Below are positions 1 through 12,395 of a DNA stretch of 64,000 nt, in pieces (the stretch's first letter is position 1; the number at the start of each line of letters is the position of its first letter). The stretch comes from Nocardia wallacei. Its GTDB lineage: Bacteria > Actinomycetota > Actinomycetes > Mycobacteriales > Mycobacteriaceae. The notes under the pieces are model-generated. The model had not been told where the DNA came from. It saw only the letters and a list, made by a program, of their open reading frames with translations, and searched no databases. Made by a program: the position numbers and the translations under genes. The stretch is from contig NZ_AP023396.1 in the NCBI RefSeq assembly GCF_014466955.1, positions 248,001 to 312,000 of the forward strand, written 5' to 3'.

Positions 1-170
1 AGGCGCATTTCGGGGAGGACTGGCAGAGGGCCAGGATGAGAGTTGGTCGGGTCATCGTTTTCCAGCTTCGCTGCCGCGTCCATCCGCTTTGCGCTACGAA
101 GGTCGTCGGGGGTAGCGCCAATGAAGCTGGCAATGTTAGCAAGAGTATCGGCATTTATACGAAATGGCAT
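1..170 (-). CDS. Partial hypothetical protein, C-terminus outside window
   Basis: The reading frame begins with ATG at 170 and stays open to the window edge (56 codons visible), starting MPFRINADTLANIASF. Its ATG overlaps the stop of the upstream gene (TAATG), so translation is probably coupled. The visible part is soluble and looks like a natural protein: a hydrophobic/polar helical pattern, then a D-D-P-T and P-G-P-L-P linker. I do not recognise the family. Its position downstream of an ESX-type cassette on the same strand makes another secretion-associated protein possible, but that is inference only. Confidence 0.5.
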   Translation of the reverse strand, partial: MPFRINADTLANIASFIGATPDDLRSAKRMDAAAKLENDDPTNSHPGPLPVLPEMR

Positions 171-442
171 TAGTGTCCCGTCGGTGTCAAGTTTGCATCC
201 CCGAATGAACTCCATGGGGCGGTTGTACTCTGCCAGAGTTCCAGTACTAGATCGGCTTCCGGGAGTATGGCGACGGGGGTGTACCACTGCGCTTTGGGCT
301 GGCCAGCCATGATACGCGGAGGTGCCGACGCCCATCCTAGTGTTATGTTGACCTGATCGAGGCCCACTGGGCTGACAACGTCGACATTGCCAGCTGGAAG
401 GCCCTCGACAATTCTGGCAGATGATGGTCCAACTATCCACAA
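170..442 (-). CDS. Hypothetical protein, 90 aa
   Basis: A 90-codon frame opens at a TTG immediately after an in-frame TAA and closes at a TAA that overlaps the next ATG. Internal GTG or ATG starts are possible (for example at MAGQPKAQWYTP), so the N-terminus is uncertain. The protein is soluble, with several Trp residues and no transmembrane segment. I recognise no domain. The coupling to the next gene and the shared strand with the cassette above support it being translated. GC at third positions is lower than in the housekeeping genes, as in the rest of this left segment. Confidence 0.45.
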   Translation of the reverse strand: MWIVGPSSARIVEGLPAGNVDVVSPVGLDQVNITLGWASAPPRIMAGQPKAQWYTPVAILPEADLVLELWQSTTAPWSSFGDANLTPTGH

Positions 443-550
443 TTACTCTCGCGTAAGACCCAATTCGGATACGCGCTCCCTCGGCTACGTCCGCGCCGCC
501 AAGCCATAGACTCACCTCCGCCGAGCACGACGGTACACACGAATCTGTTT

Positions 551-568
551 CAGCCGAACACTCGGCTG
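551..568 (-). terminator. Hairpin after the membrane-protein gene
   Basis: CAGCCGA and TCGGCTG form a perfect 7-bp stem around a 4-nt loop, just downstream of the minus-strand gene ending at 586. There is no clear U-tract, so it may act as a weak terminator or only protect the 3' end. Confidence 0.4.
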
Positions 569-585
569 GGGCAGTCTCGTCGTTG

Positions 586-1431
586 TCAGCTGGTCAGCTC
601 GCCGCGCTGTATCCGATCAGTCGCTGCCTCGGACGCCAGTTCGTGCCGAGCTTCCGGGTGCTGCCAGTAGAAGCGGATCAGGTGGTACAGGAGCGCCGGG
701 TCGATTCGGAAGAAGTGGACGTCGATGGTCATGTTGCGGAGATATTGAGGGCTGAGCCGACGCACGACGAAGGAACTCGACAGAATTCTCAAAGAATCCC
801 GTGTAGAAGGCTTGATGAGCAGGACGGGATTGTTGTAATTGGCCGAGGCTTCGACATCGGAAATTTCCGACCAATCGAGTACTTGACGGATCGATCCATT
901 ATTCAACTCGACGCATTCGGGGCCGATGGCAAGTTTGCAGTCACTGCGCAGAATGGTTATGTAGTGGAAAGCCAGCAATGCTGTGGCAATCACGGTGACT
1001 ATCAGCATTCCCGCCACAGCGTAGTCGCGCGCGTTACTAGCGCTCGAACGGTCGTCGCGGACTAGCAGGGAAATCGCATATGCCACTAGGAATACCGCTC
1101 CCGAAATCAGCAGTACGAGCAGGGAAACGCTGAATGGCCGCGCCATCGGCAATACCAGCGCGGAATCAGTCGTGGTCTTTCGTGGTAGCCGGGTCGGGCG
1201 GACGCTCCACACGGAGACTAAGGCGGCAACGGCGCTGGCTGACACGACCGTGCCGCCCGCGTGGAAGATGATCTGTAGGACGTTTCCTGCGCTTACAGCG
1301 GCAATGAGCATTGCGCCGAAGAAGAGGGTACCGATTGATAAAAAGGGGATGCCGAAGATGATCGCGGGTTTGCGCTTCGGGCTCCCGTACCCACGTGGCC
1401 AGTCCAACGGTGCAATCTGGTCTTGCGGCAT
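586..1431 (-). CDS. Four-helix membrane protein with PH-like cytosolic tail
   Basis: 281 aa. Four hydrophobic stretches at about residues 22-47, 52-77, 100-124 and 136-160 should cross the membrane. The C-terminal 110 residues are soluble, with a beta-rich pattern typical of PH-like domains (...DWSEISDVEAS...). The start lies 15 bp after the stop of the WXG-domain gene, so the two are probably one transcript. Small multi-pass proteins next to secreted toxin-like proteins often give immunity. That role is inferred from position only. Alternatively it could be an accessory protein for export. Confidence 0.7.
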   Translation of the reverse strand: MPQDQIAPLDWPRGYGSPKRKPAIIFGIPFLSIGTLFFGAMLIAAVSAGNVLQIIFHAGGTVVSASAVAALVSVWSVRPTRLPRKTTTDSALVLPMARPFSVSLLVLLISGAVFLVAYAISLLVRDDRSSASNARDYAVAGMLIVTVIATALLAFHYITILRSDCKLAIGPECVELNNGSIRQVLDWSEISDVEASANYNNPVLLIKPSTRDSLRILSSSFVVRRLSPQYLRNMTIDVHFFRIDPALLYHLIRFYWQHPEARHELASEAATDRIQRGELTS

Positions 1432-1446
1432 GTCGTATCGTGCTCC

Positions 1447-3420
1447 CTATTCGAAGAGTTCCCGGACGCCGGTTCCTGCCTTGTCACCGACGTAAGCGCC
1501 ACCCGCACCACCGAGGTAGCCGCCTCCCATTGCGCCGATAGTGGCGAGAATCGGAACCGCTGCCGGTGCTGCCGGCCCCGTGAGCGTTCCGATCCCTCCC
1601 AAGGCCCATGCGCCAGCAGCCGCACCACTGATTCCGCCGACGGTGCCACCTGTCGCGTTCCCGGCTGCCTCGTAGATCCCCTTATGGTCATAGACAACGT
1701 CGTGGACATTTGTATAGACATTGAGCAGTGCAGTAGCTCCACCGCCACCGATTTTGGCGCCCTTCGCAAGTGCTTCGGCTCGGGAGGCTCCACTCGCAGC
1801 GTCCGAAGCATGGTCCATCGCATCCACCATGGCGCGTCCCGCACCAGGCTGTCCCGATTCGATCAGTGAAAGGGCCCGCGCAGACGAATCCGCAGAGCGT
1901 TGTGCCGCCTGTGCCGCACCATCTGCCATGGTCTTTCCGTACTGCTTGACAGCCTCGCCAGCACCATCACTGCCTATGCCGATTTTGCTGGCATCCGGGT
2001 GCTGCTGCCAATTATCCCCCGCGGAATCGACTCCTTGACTCAACTGCTGGGAACCCCACGATCTCACGACATCCCACGGCTCGATTTTCAATGAACCGTC
2101 CGGATTCTTGCTCGGATCGTAGGTCAGCAGAGAATCATCCGGGAACTTTGTCAGGATAATGCCATCGTGAGTGATGGTCTTCGCTACTCCGCCGCCCGGC
2201 AATCTCGTATCGATCGAACCATCGGCGTTGAGTAGCGACCGCGTTCCGTCGGAGTTCGTCATCTCGATCAGCTTTGGCTGCCCGTCCGTGCCCGCCACAT
2301 AGCGTTCGATTTCCCGAAATCCGTCCGGACGCCTCCATTCACGATCGAATGCCCCGTTCTGGCCCTCGACGTCTGTGATGAATCCACCGTTCGGGCCGGG
2401 GTACGACTCCGACACCTTCGCGCCGAGCGAACCATCGTCGTTCACTGTGCGCGTAATCGACCGGCCGTTGCCCTGCGGGAGAGTCTGCAAGCGCTGCTGT
2501 TTCCCGTCTGCGCCGGTGATCGTTGTGTCCACAATGCCGGAGCCGTCGGTGCGTGGAGTCGATACCGTTGTGGAGGGCGGTTTTCCGTCGGTGCTGGCTG
2601 TGGTGACGGTTGATCCGTCCGGCTGCTGGATCGAGCTGGCGACGGTGAGTGTGCCGTCTGGATTGGGTGTGATGGTCTTCGTTGATCCGTCCGGTTCGGT
2701 GACGGTGATCGGAATGCCTTGGTCGAGTTTCATGGTCTCGCCGAGCAGCTGCCAGTTCGGTGGCAGCTCGGACGGTTTCGCGGTGTCAGGGTGCGTCAGC
2801 CCGGGATACAGGGTGCGGATGGTCTTCGACGGTGCCTCGAGCAACGAGACGCGGGAGATCTCGGCTTTGGCGGCGTCGATCGCGGTTTTCGCCGCGGTCG
2901 CTGTGTTGTCGGCGTGCTGTAGTGCGGTCACCATCGCCAGTTGCTGTTGCGCGGCCTCGTGCTCGATTTGCAGGATCGCTCCCGCGACGACGCCCGGGTC
3001 TGCGTCGTTGTTCGGGTTGCGGCCGCCGGCGGCTTTGACCGCCTGGATCTTCGCGTTCGCGGTCACTGTGCCGTTGTCGGCGACCTCGAATCCCATGCCC
3101 TGGATGAGGTTGCGTTTGTCGATGACCTGTTGCCGGGCGTCGGTCAGCGCGGTCTGATAGCGGGTGTACGTGTCTTTGAGCCCGAGGATCGTGCCCATCA
3201 GGTGGCTGCCGGCGGTTTTCTCGTTCGTCACCCGCCGGGCGGCGGCGTCCGCGGCGGCACCCTTCCATGATTCGGCGAGGTCGTCCTGTGTGGTGAGCAT
3301 GGACTGCAGATGCTCGTCGCCCTTGGTCACCAGGTTGGCGAAGCTGGTGGCGTCGGTGCCCAGCGCTGCTGGGTTCCATTTCTCGACTTGGGAGATGAGC
3401 AGTGTCTGGCCGGGGCTCAT
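1447..3420 (-). CDS. ESX/WXG-domain protein with D-G repeats and glycine-rich C-terminus
   Basis: 657 aa. Residues 1 to about 200 are helical and carry a W-x-G motif (SWKGAAADAA, near residue 52), as in WXG100-type ESX substrates. Residues about 235-440 hold repeated D-G-[ST] strands (PDGSTKT, PNPDGTLT, TDGKPP and similar), suggesting a beta-solenoid stalk. The C-terminus (about 579-657) is very rich in Gly and Ala with glycine-zipper spacing, which could insert into membranes. The start overlaps the stop of the upstream EspC-like gene (ATGA). The layout resembles a secreted effector with delivery domain, stalk and tip. No enzymatic toxin motif is visible. No ESX core genes (eccC etc.) are in the window, so export would depend on machinery elsewhere. 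Confidence 0.7.
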   Translation of the reverse strand: MSPGQTLLISQVEKWNPAALGTDATSFANLVTKGDEHLQSMLTTQDDLAESWKGAAADAAARRVTNEKTAGSHLMGTILGLKDTYTRYQTALTDARQQVIDKRNLIQGMGFEVADNGTVTANAKIQAVKAAGGRNPNNDADPGVVAGAILQIEHEAAQQQLAMVTALQHADNTATAAKTAIDAAKAEISRVSLLEAPSKTIRTLYPGLTHPDTAKPSELPPNWQLLGETMKLDQGIPITVTEPDGSTKTITPNPDGTLTVASSIQQPDGSTVTTASTDGKPPSTTVSTPRTDGSGIVDTTITGADGKQQRLQTLPQGNGRSITRTVNDDGSLGAKVSESYPGPNGGFITDVEGQNGAFDREWRRPDGFREIERYVAGTDGQPKLIEMTNSDGTRSLLNADGSIDTRLPGGGVAKTITHDGIILTKFPDDSLLTYDPSKNPDGSLKIEPWDVVRSWGSQQLSQGVDSAGDNWQQHPDASKIGIGSDGAGEAVKQYGKTMADGAAQAAQRSADSSARALSLIESGQPGAGRAMVDAMDHASDAASGASRAEALAKGAKIGGGGATALLNVYTNVHDVVYDHKGIYEAAGNATGGTVGGISGAAAGAWALGGIGTLTGPAAPAAVPILATIGAMGGGYLGGAGGAYVGDKAGTGVRELFE

Positions 3421-3710
3421 TGCAGCCCGCCCATTGCGCGCAGCTGGTCGGCGAAGAACGTCTCTTCGATCTGGTACGAGTCGCCGGTGCCCTTGGCGAT
3501 CTGCGCCATCTCGGCCGGGCGGGTCGAGAAGAACGCGAGGGCGCTCTTGACCTGGTCCCGTGCAGCGTTGACGCTGCCGCCCAGCTCGGTACCGGGAAAC
3601 AGATCATCCGCCGCGGCCCCCGCGACGCTATCGGCCAGGCCCTTGATATCCCCCGACAGCCCGTCCAGCCACTTCGCCCACGCCCGCAACGCGTCCGGAT
3701 CAACCTGCAC
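3417..3710 (-). CDS. EspC/DUF2580-like ESX secretion-associated protein
   Basis: 97 aa from GTG (MQVDPDALRAWAKWLDGL). A strong GGAGGGG lies 6 nt before this GTG, so I prefer it over the ATG five codons upstream. The opening V-D-P-x-x-L-R, the all-helical composition and the length match small ESX secretion-associated proteins of the EspC/DUF2580 type. These usually pair with a larger WXG or PPE-like partner. The gene overlaps the next by 4 bp (ATGA), so the pair is translationally coupled and may form a secreted heterodimer. It is the first gene of the cassette. Confidence 0.7.
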   Translation of the reverse strand: MQVDPDALRAWAKWLDGLSGDIKGLADSVAGAAADDLFPGTELGGSVNAARDQVKSALAFFSTRPAEMAQIAKGTGDSYQIEETFFADQLRAMGGLQ

Positions 3711-4069
3711 TGCTTCCCCCTCCATACAGACACGGCTGTACCCCTCAGGCCCTGGAAACAAGGACTGATGATACAGCCGGTACGGAGGAGAGGCCGATCA
3801 CACTTCCGTCCGGACCACAGCGGCTATCGAATGGCTATCACGACGAGTGGTCTGTGGCGATTTGCTGGGCGACTTCGGAGTGCCGACCTCCACTTTCCAC
3901 AGCATCTGCGTCGGTGCCTCGCTATCGTGCCGCTCGTATTCGTGGTCGGCCCGTTAGCAGATACTCGACGCCCGTGGAGATCGCGAGCAACCCCGCGATC
4001 ACCCGACCAGGCCGCCCGGTACTCATACCTGTCCCACCTCGCACGGGAAGGTCATCCACCAGGCGAAAC
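3711..4069. other. Gap upstream of ESX cassette; no convincing gene
   Basis: This gap should contain the promoter of the minus-strand cassette, but I see no strong -10/-35 pair. A 34-codon minus-strand frame beginning near 4026 (MSTGRPGRVIAGLLAIS) has a possible Shine-Dalgarno and one hydrophobic stretch. It is too short and isolated to call as a gene. Base composition and codon usage match the decayed DNA that follows. Confidence 0.4.
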
Positions 4070-4332
4070 TCATTCGGCGGTACGCGGTTCCACGTCCACG
4101 ATGCACATCAGCGCGTGCAGCTGGATCATGTCGAAGTGCGTGGGAGACGGGCGATCACGGCGCCGACATCCGCGGCCCGCACCTGATCGACCAAGGAGAG
4201 GATGGACGGCCCGGGCCAATACAGGTGATATCCGAGTTGTCTTGCGAGCCTGCCGATTCGGGTGGTCTCCAACTCCGACCACGGGCTGACGGCAAGATCT
4301 ATCCATGCGAGCGCTGTGGGTTCTGCCCTCAT
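4070..4332 (-). pseudogene. Frameshifted small actinobacterial protein
   Basis: A frame opening at ATG 4332 after GAGGGAGG encodes MRAEPTALAWIDLAVSPW and continues ...RLARQLGY...VGAVIARLP before a stop. In the neighbouring frame the sequence resumes as THFDMIQLHALMCIVDVEPR. Joined, the two halves resemble roughly 100-aa actinobacterial proteins with the pattern ALGY-R-D...LA-RLGY...V...V-A-AVI.P...HFD, often found with XRE-type regulators or recombinases. One frameshift near 4128-4135 would account for the break. Assignment rests on remembered family pattern; a sequencing error would look the same. Confidence 0.45.
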
Positions 4333-4643
4333 TGCCCGTTGCCTCCCTCTGCCGGTCGGTGGTGGGCACCCGCCGCCGGGGAGCCGGATCGGGGGAGTCA
4401 GATACGACCCGACGGTGGGCCGAGGCTGAAGGTAGCTTCGGGAAAGTCCCCATTTCATCCGCGTATCGGCCGATCCTTCTGAAACAAATGGAAATTCGTG
4501 TATGGAGTTGCCGCCAAGTGCGAAACTCTGCCGGGAACGGGTATCGTGCCGCACTATTGACGACGACTCACCGATGTGGCGGTGGCATCCGACGTGCATA
4601 TCCCGACCGGTCAGACAATTGGGCGGATCCGTAAACCATCGGC

Positions 4644-8491
<3,848 letters not shown>

Positions 8492-8553
8492 GACTTGTTC
8501 CGTTGCCCGTTCTGAGCGACGGGTTCCGACCGAGTAGTAGTGCGTTCATGAAG

Positions 8554-8582
8554 CCGCCGCCGTTGTCTGGCAACGGCGGCGG
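8554..8582. terminator. Bidirectional intrinsic-type terminator
   Basis: CCGCCGCCGTTG, 5-nt loop TCTGG, CAACGGCGGCGG, then TTTCGT on the plus side. The 12-bp perfect stem sits between the convergent ends of the aminotransferase gene and the methyltransferase gene, so it probably serves both. Confidence 0.8.
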
Positions 8583-8606
8583 TTTCGTCGGCTGTGTTGG
8601 TCGGGG

Positions 8607-9431
8607 TTAGCCGGGCTTGTGGGCGAGCACCGCGAAGATGGTCACGGACAGGTGGATATCGCCGGTGCGGGCGCCCGCGTCGAGGTCGGCGAGCAGCTGG
8701 GTGCGTTGCTGTTCGGTGATCGCGCCGCGGGCCACCGCCATGGCCGAGACGCGGCCCACCAGGGCTCCCGCGCCGATCGCGGGGTCCTGGACCAGCGCGT
8801 GCGAGCCGTGGTCGTCGATCTCCAGACCCGCGTGGGTGAGCAGGCCCGGCAGCCGACGCCCGGCGAACGGGTCGGTGGTGTTGCTGATCAGCGTCTCGAT
8901 CACCTCGCGCACCACGTGCCGGTCGCCGGGATGCACGATCGCGGTGCCCCAGTCGCTGTCCATCAGCACCACCCGGCCGCCCGGCCGCAGCACCCGCGCT
9001 ATCTCACCCACGGCGCGGGCGGGGGAGGTCAGGTGCTGGAAGACCCGTTCACACAGGGCGACATCGCAGCTCTCGTTGGCCAGCGGCAGGTTGTAGGCAT
9101 CGCCAGGCACGAATCTGGCCGCCGACCCGGCCTCGGCCGCGCGGCGCTGCGCCGCCGTCAGCAGCTCGGGGTCGGGTTCCACCCCGACAGCCGACCCACC
9201 GGGCCCGACCGCCTCACCGAACGTGAGCACCTCCGACCCGGTGCCGGAGCCGATGTCGACGGCGCTCTCACCGGGCCGCGCGGCCAGGGCTTCGTGCGCC
9301 CAGCGCCGCAACCGCCGAATCCCGGGCAGCGCGGCCTGCAGGTCGCGGACGTCGATGAGCTGCTCCCGGCCGTCCCGATCGAAACGGTCCGGCCGCAGCC
9401 CGGAGAACGAGGTGCTGTGTGTGGGCGCCAT
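8607..9431 (-). CDS. SAM-dependent class I methyltransferase
   Basis: 274 aa from ATG 9431; an upstream in-frame ATG at 9494 would add 21 residues. The methyltransferase motif I is VDIGSGTGSEVLTFG, motif II region is GVEPDPELL, and motif post-I is FVPGDAYNLPLAN, with the LRPGGRVVLMDSDW strand as in UbiE/Methyltransf_11 proteins. The substrate cannot be read from the sequence. I prefer 9431 because a possible -10 (TATATC on the minus strand near 9474) lies between the two ATGs, but this is uncertain. Single-gene unit, convergent with the aminotransferase. Confidence 0.85.
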   Translation of the reverse strand: MAPTHSTSFSGLRPDRFDRDGREQLIDVRDLQAALPGIRRLRRWAHEALAARPGESAVDIGSGTGSEVLTFGEAVGPGGSAVGVEPDPELLTAAQRRAAEAGSAARFVPGDAYNLPLANESCDVALCERVFQHLTSPARAVGEIARVLRPGGRVVLMDSDWGTAIVHPGDRHVVREVIETLISNTTDPFAGRRLPGLLTHAGLEIDDHGSHALVQDPAIGAGALVGRVSAMAVARGAITEQQRTQLLADLDAGARTGDIHLSVTIFAVLAHKPG

Positions 9432-9626
9432 GTGTCTTGCCGTTCTGTCCCTCGGCAGCGTTGCCACTGTGGATATAGCCATAGTGTCAGGCATGCCGAC
9501 ACCCTACGCGCGAAAGAAAGCTACGCGCCGGTACGAACGACACGGCCGTCGCAACCCCCGGCGCGCCGCACAGTCGAGTCCCGGGTTGGCCACCACCGCG
9601 CCCGTGTCGAATGCGATGATCGAGGC

Positions 9627-10202
9627 ATGGTGAGCCGCAAACTGTGCCTCGCGCAGGAACCGGAGGCGGACAAGCTGTTGTCGGCCGACAACTTCGCGCT
9701 GCTGACGGGGATGTTGCTGGATCAGCAGTTCCCGATGGAGCATGCGTTTCGTGGGCCGCAGAAGCTGGCCGACCGGATGGGTGGGTTCGACATCCGCCGG
9801 ATCGCCGAGGTCGATCCGGAGGAGTTCGAGGAGCTGGGCGCTACCCCGCCCGCCATCCACCGCTACGGACGGTCCATGGCGCGCCGCGTACAGGAGCTGG
9901 CGCGCTACATCGTCGAGAACTACGACGGTAAGGTCGAGAACCTCTGGATCGACGGCGACCCGGACGGCAAGGAAGTCCTGAAACGCCTCAAGGCCCTGCC
10001 CGGCTTCGGCGACCAGAAGGCCCGCATCTTCCTCGCCCTCCTCGGCAAACAGCGCGGCGTGCAACCCGCCGGCTGGCGCGAGGCCGCCGGCGCGTACGGC
10101 GAGGAAGGCTCCCACCGCTCCGTCGCGGACGTCACCGACGCCGAATCCCTCTCGCAGGTAAGGGAATTCAAGAAGCAGGCGAAGGCTGCCGCCAAGAAGT
10201 AG
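9627..10202 (+). CDS. HhH-GPD family base-excision repair protein
   Basis: 191 aa from ATG 9627. The pattern LTGMLLDQQFPMEHAF...LADRMGG...LKALPGFGDQKARIFLALLGKQ is the helix-hairpin-helix / GPD region of a DNA-glycosylase superfamily branch found in actinobacteria (the short uncharacterised HhH-GPD family). The helix-hairpin-helix is LKALPGFGDQKARIF, about residues 116-130. The protein is shorter than Nth or MutY and has no Fe-S cluster cysteines. The Lys/Ala-rich tail (FKKQAKAAAKK) may contact DNA. It is divergent from the methyltransferase gene. Lesion specificity unknown. Confidence 0.85.
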   Translation: MVSRKLCLAQEPEADKLLSADNFALLTGMLLDQQFPMEHAFRGPQKLADRMGGFDIRRIAEVDPEEFEELGATPPAIHRYGRSMARRVQELARYIVENYDGKVENLWIDGDPDGKEVLKRLKALPGFGDQKARIFLALLGKQRGVQPAGWREAAGAYGEEGSHRSVADVTDAESLSQVREFKKQAKAAAKK

Positions 10203-10224
10203 CGATGGGATCCCGGCGAAGTCC

Positions 10225-11379
10225 CTAGCTGCTGCTGGCGGCGGGGGTGGAGGCGAAAGGGGTTGCCGTGACGCGGGTTTCGCGTTGGGCGGGGGGCTTC
10301 CAGAGGCCGCGGCGCTGGAGGAGAGGTAGGACGCCCTCGCCGAACCAGTACGCCTCTTCGACGTGGGGGTAGCCGGAGAGGATGAAGTGGTTGATGCCGA
10401 GGCGGGAGTATTCGATGAGGCGTTCGGCCACTTCCTCGTGGGAGCCGACCAGTGCGGTACCGGCGCCGCCGCGGACCAGGCCGACGCCCGCCCACAGGTT
10501 CGGGGCGATCTCGAGGCGGTCGGTGGAGCCACCGTGCAGGTCGAGCATGCGGCGCTGACCTTCGGATTCGCTGCGCGCCAGGCTCGCCTGCACCCGCTCG
10601 ATCTCGGCGGGGTCGACGGCCTCGAGCAGCCGGTCGGCCTCGGCCCAGGCCTGTTCGGAGGTGTCGCGGGAAATGACGTGGATGCGCAGGCCGTAGTCGA
10701 GCTTGCGGCCGCGGTCCACCGCGAGACGGCGAATCCACTCCAGCTTCTTGCTCACCGCGAAAAGTGGTTCGCCCCAGGTCAGATAGGTGTCGGCGTACTG
10801 GGCGGCCACCGGCCCGGCCGCCGTGGAGGAGCCACCGAAGAAGATCGGCGGGACCGGGTCGGGGTGATTGTTGAGCAGCGCGTCCTGGACCCGGATGTGC
10901 TCGCCCTCGAAGCTGATCGGCTCGTGCGAACGCCACAGCTCACGCACCACGTGCAGGAATTCGCCGGTGCGCTGGTAGCGCTGCTCCTTGTCCAGGAAAT
11001 CGCCGAACGCGCGCTGCTCGTGCGGCTCGCCGCCGGTCACTACGTTCAGCAGCAGCCGCCCGCGCGAATGCCGCTGGTAGGTGCCCGCCATCTGCGCGGC
11101 CAGCGTCGGGCTCACGATGCCGGGGCGGAAGGCGACCAGGAACTTGAGCGTCTCGGTGGTCTCCACCAGCATGGCCGTCGTCAGCCACGCGTCCTCGCAC
11201 CACAGTCCGGTCGGGGTGAGCACGGCCTCGAAGCCGTTCTCCTCCGCGGCGCCGGCGATCTGGTTCAGATAGCGCAGCGAGGCCGGGCGGTCACCGGACA
11301 TCGCGGTGCCGTGCCCACCCGCGATCAGGTTGCGGGAGTCGCCGTAGGTGGGCAGAAACCAGTGGAACGATAAGGACAT
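10225..11379 (-). CDS. ssuD: FMNH2-dependent alkanesulfonate monooxygenase
   Basis: 384 aa, the usual SsuD length. It begins MSLSFHWFLPTYGDSR and carries the luciferase-like barrel signatures HGTAMSGDRPASLRYLNQIA, VVTGGEPHEQRAFGDFLDKEQRY and LSGYPHVEEAYWFGEGVLP. SsuD uses reduced FMN and O2 to release sulfite from alkanesulfonates in the cytosol. It is the last gene of ssuCBAD, 14 bp after ssuA. The flavin reductase encoded at 15252 is a plausible FMNH2 donor. The C-terminal tail after RRGLWKP is a short Ala/Ser-rich extension. Confidence 0.93.
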   Translation of the reverse strand: MSLSFHWFLPTYGDSRNLIAGGHGTAMSGDRPASLRYLNQIAGAAEENGFEAVLTPTGLWCEDAWLTTAMLVETTETLKFLVAFRPGIVSPTLAAQMAGTYQRHSRGRLLLNVVTGGEPHEQRAFGDFLDKEQRYQRTGEFLHVVRELWRSHEPISFEGEHIRVQDALLNNHPDPVPPIFFGGSSTAAGPVAAQYADTYLTWGEPLFAVSKKLEWIRRLAVDRGRKLDYGLRIHVISRDTSEQAWAEADRLLEAVDPAEIERVQASLARSESEGQRRMLDLHGGSTDRLEIAPNLWAGVGLVRGGAGTALVGSHEEVAERLIEYSRLGINHFILSGYPHVEEAYWFGEGVLPLLQRRGLWKPPAQRETRVTATPFASTPAASSS

Positions 11380-11393
11380 TCGTGCTGCTCCCT

Positions 11394-12395
11394 TCAGGAG
11401 GCCGGGGGGAAGAGGTCGTTGAAGCGGGTGTCGACGAAGTCGGAGACCCGCACCTTGTTCGGAATCAGTTTCGCCTCGGTGAAGGCGTCGGCGACCTGCT
11501 GCTCGGCGTCGATGGTCGCGGCGTCGAGCGGATGATCCTCGTAGGGATCACGTTTCGCGGCCACCAAAGTGACTTCGGTGGGTAGTCCCGTGAGCTGTCC
11601 CCACGTCTGCGCCCACTGTTCGGGATGCCGATCGGCCCAGGTGTGGGCGCGCTGGATGCGGCCGAGAAGGTCGCGGATCGCCTCGGTGCGCGACTTGCTC
11701 TCCAGCGCTTTGTTTCCCGCGATGAAGAACGCGTCGCCGTTCACATAACCGGTGCCGTCCACCAGGATTCGCGCGCCGGTTTGCGACTGCCCCTGCGCGG
11801 TGTAGGGATCCCAGATCGCCCAGGCGTCGACGCGCCCGGTGCTCAGCGCCGCCAGTGCGTCGGCGGGCTGCAGATACTGCGGCTGGATGTCGTCGAACGA
11901 CAGCCCGTTCTTGTCGAGCACCGTGAGCAGGTGGTGATGCGACGAGCTGCCCTTGGCGACCGCGACCTTCTTACCCTTCAGATCCGCGGGCGCGCGGAGC
12001 GGCGAATCCTTCGGCACCAGCACCGCCTGCCCCGCCGTTCCGGCCCGGTACGCCGACACGATCTTGACAGCGGACTTGGCGGCGGCCGCGAAGATCGGCG
12101 GCGAATTCCCCACGCCGCCGAAATCGACCGCCCCGGAGTTGATCGCCTCCAGCATCGGCGGTCCGGAGGTGTACTGCGACCATTCGATCCTGTAGGGCAC
12201 CGATTTCAACTCGCCGGCCGATTCCAGCAGCGCCTGCAGCCCGGTACCCTTCTGGTCGCCGAGCCGCAGTGTCACCTGCGAGAAGTCCACGCTGCCGTCG
12301 GCGCGGACGGCGGCGTCCTCGCCGTCGTCGGTGCCGCAGGCCGTGGCGACGAGCGCGGTGAGAGCGAGTGCGGCGAAGAGGCGGCGGCTGATCAT
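11394..12395 (-). CDS. ssuA: Sulfonate ABC transporter binding lipoprotein
   Basis: 333 aa from ATG 12395, whose ATGA overlaps the ssuB stop. The N-terminus is a lipoprotein signal (MISRRLFAALALTALVATAC), although the lipobox ATAC is not canonical. The mature protein has the SsuA/NMT1 periplasmic-binding pattern: GDQKGTGLQALLESAG, GAVDFGGVGNSPPIFAAAA, DLKGKKVAVAKGSS, GRVDAWAIWDPYTA. It captures aliphatic sulfonates outside the membrane and feeds the SsuBC transporter. Length and gene order are as expected. Confidence 0.92.
   Translation of the reverse strand: MISRRLFAALALTALVATACGTDDGEDAAVRADGSVDFSQVTLRLGDQKGTGLQALLESAGELKSVPYRIEWSQYTSGPPMLEAINSGAVDFGGVGNSPPIFAAAAKSAVKIVSAYRAGTAGQAVLVPKDSPLRAPADLKGKKVAVAKGSSSHHHLLTVLDKNGLSFDDIQPQYLQPADALAALSTGRVDAWAIWDPYTAQGQSQTGARILVDGTGYVNGDAFFIAGNKALESKSRTEAIRDLLGRIQRAHTWADRHPEQWAQTWGQLTGLPTEVTLVAAKRDPYEDHPLDAATIDAEQQVADAFTEAKLIPNKVRVSDFVDTRFNDLFPPAS

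Noticed and set aside
2786..3733. 315-aa minus frame over the ESX genes
   Set aside because: Alternative frame of the two real genes; Arg/Pro/Ser-rich with no motif.
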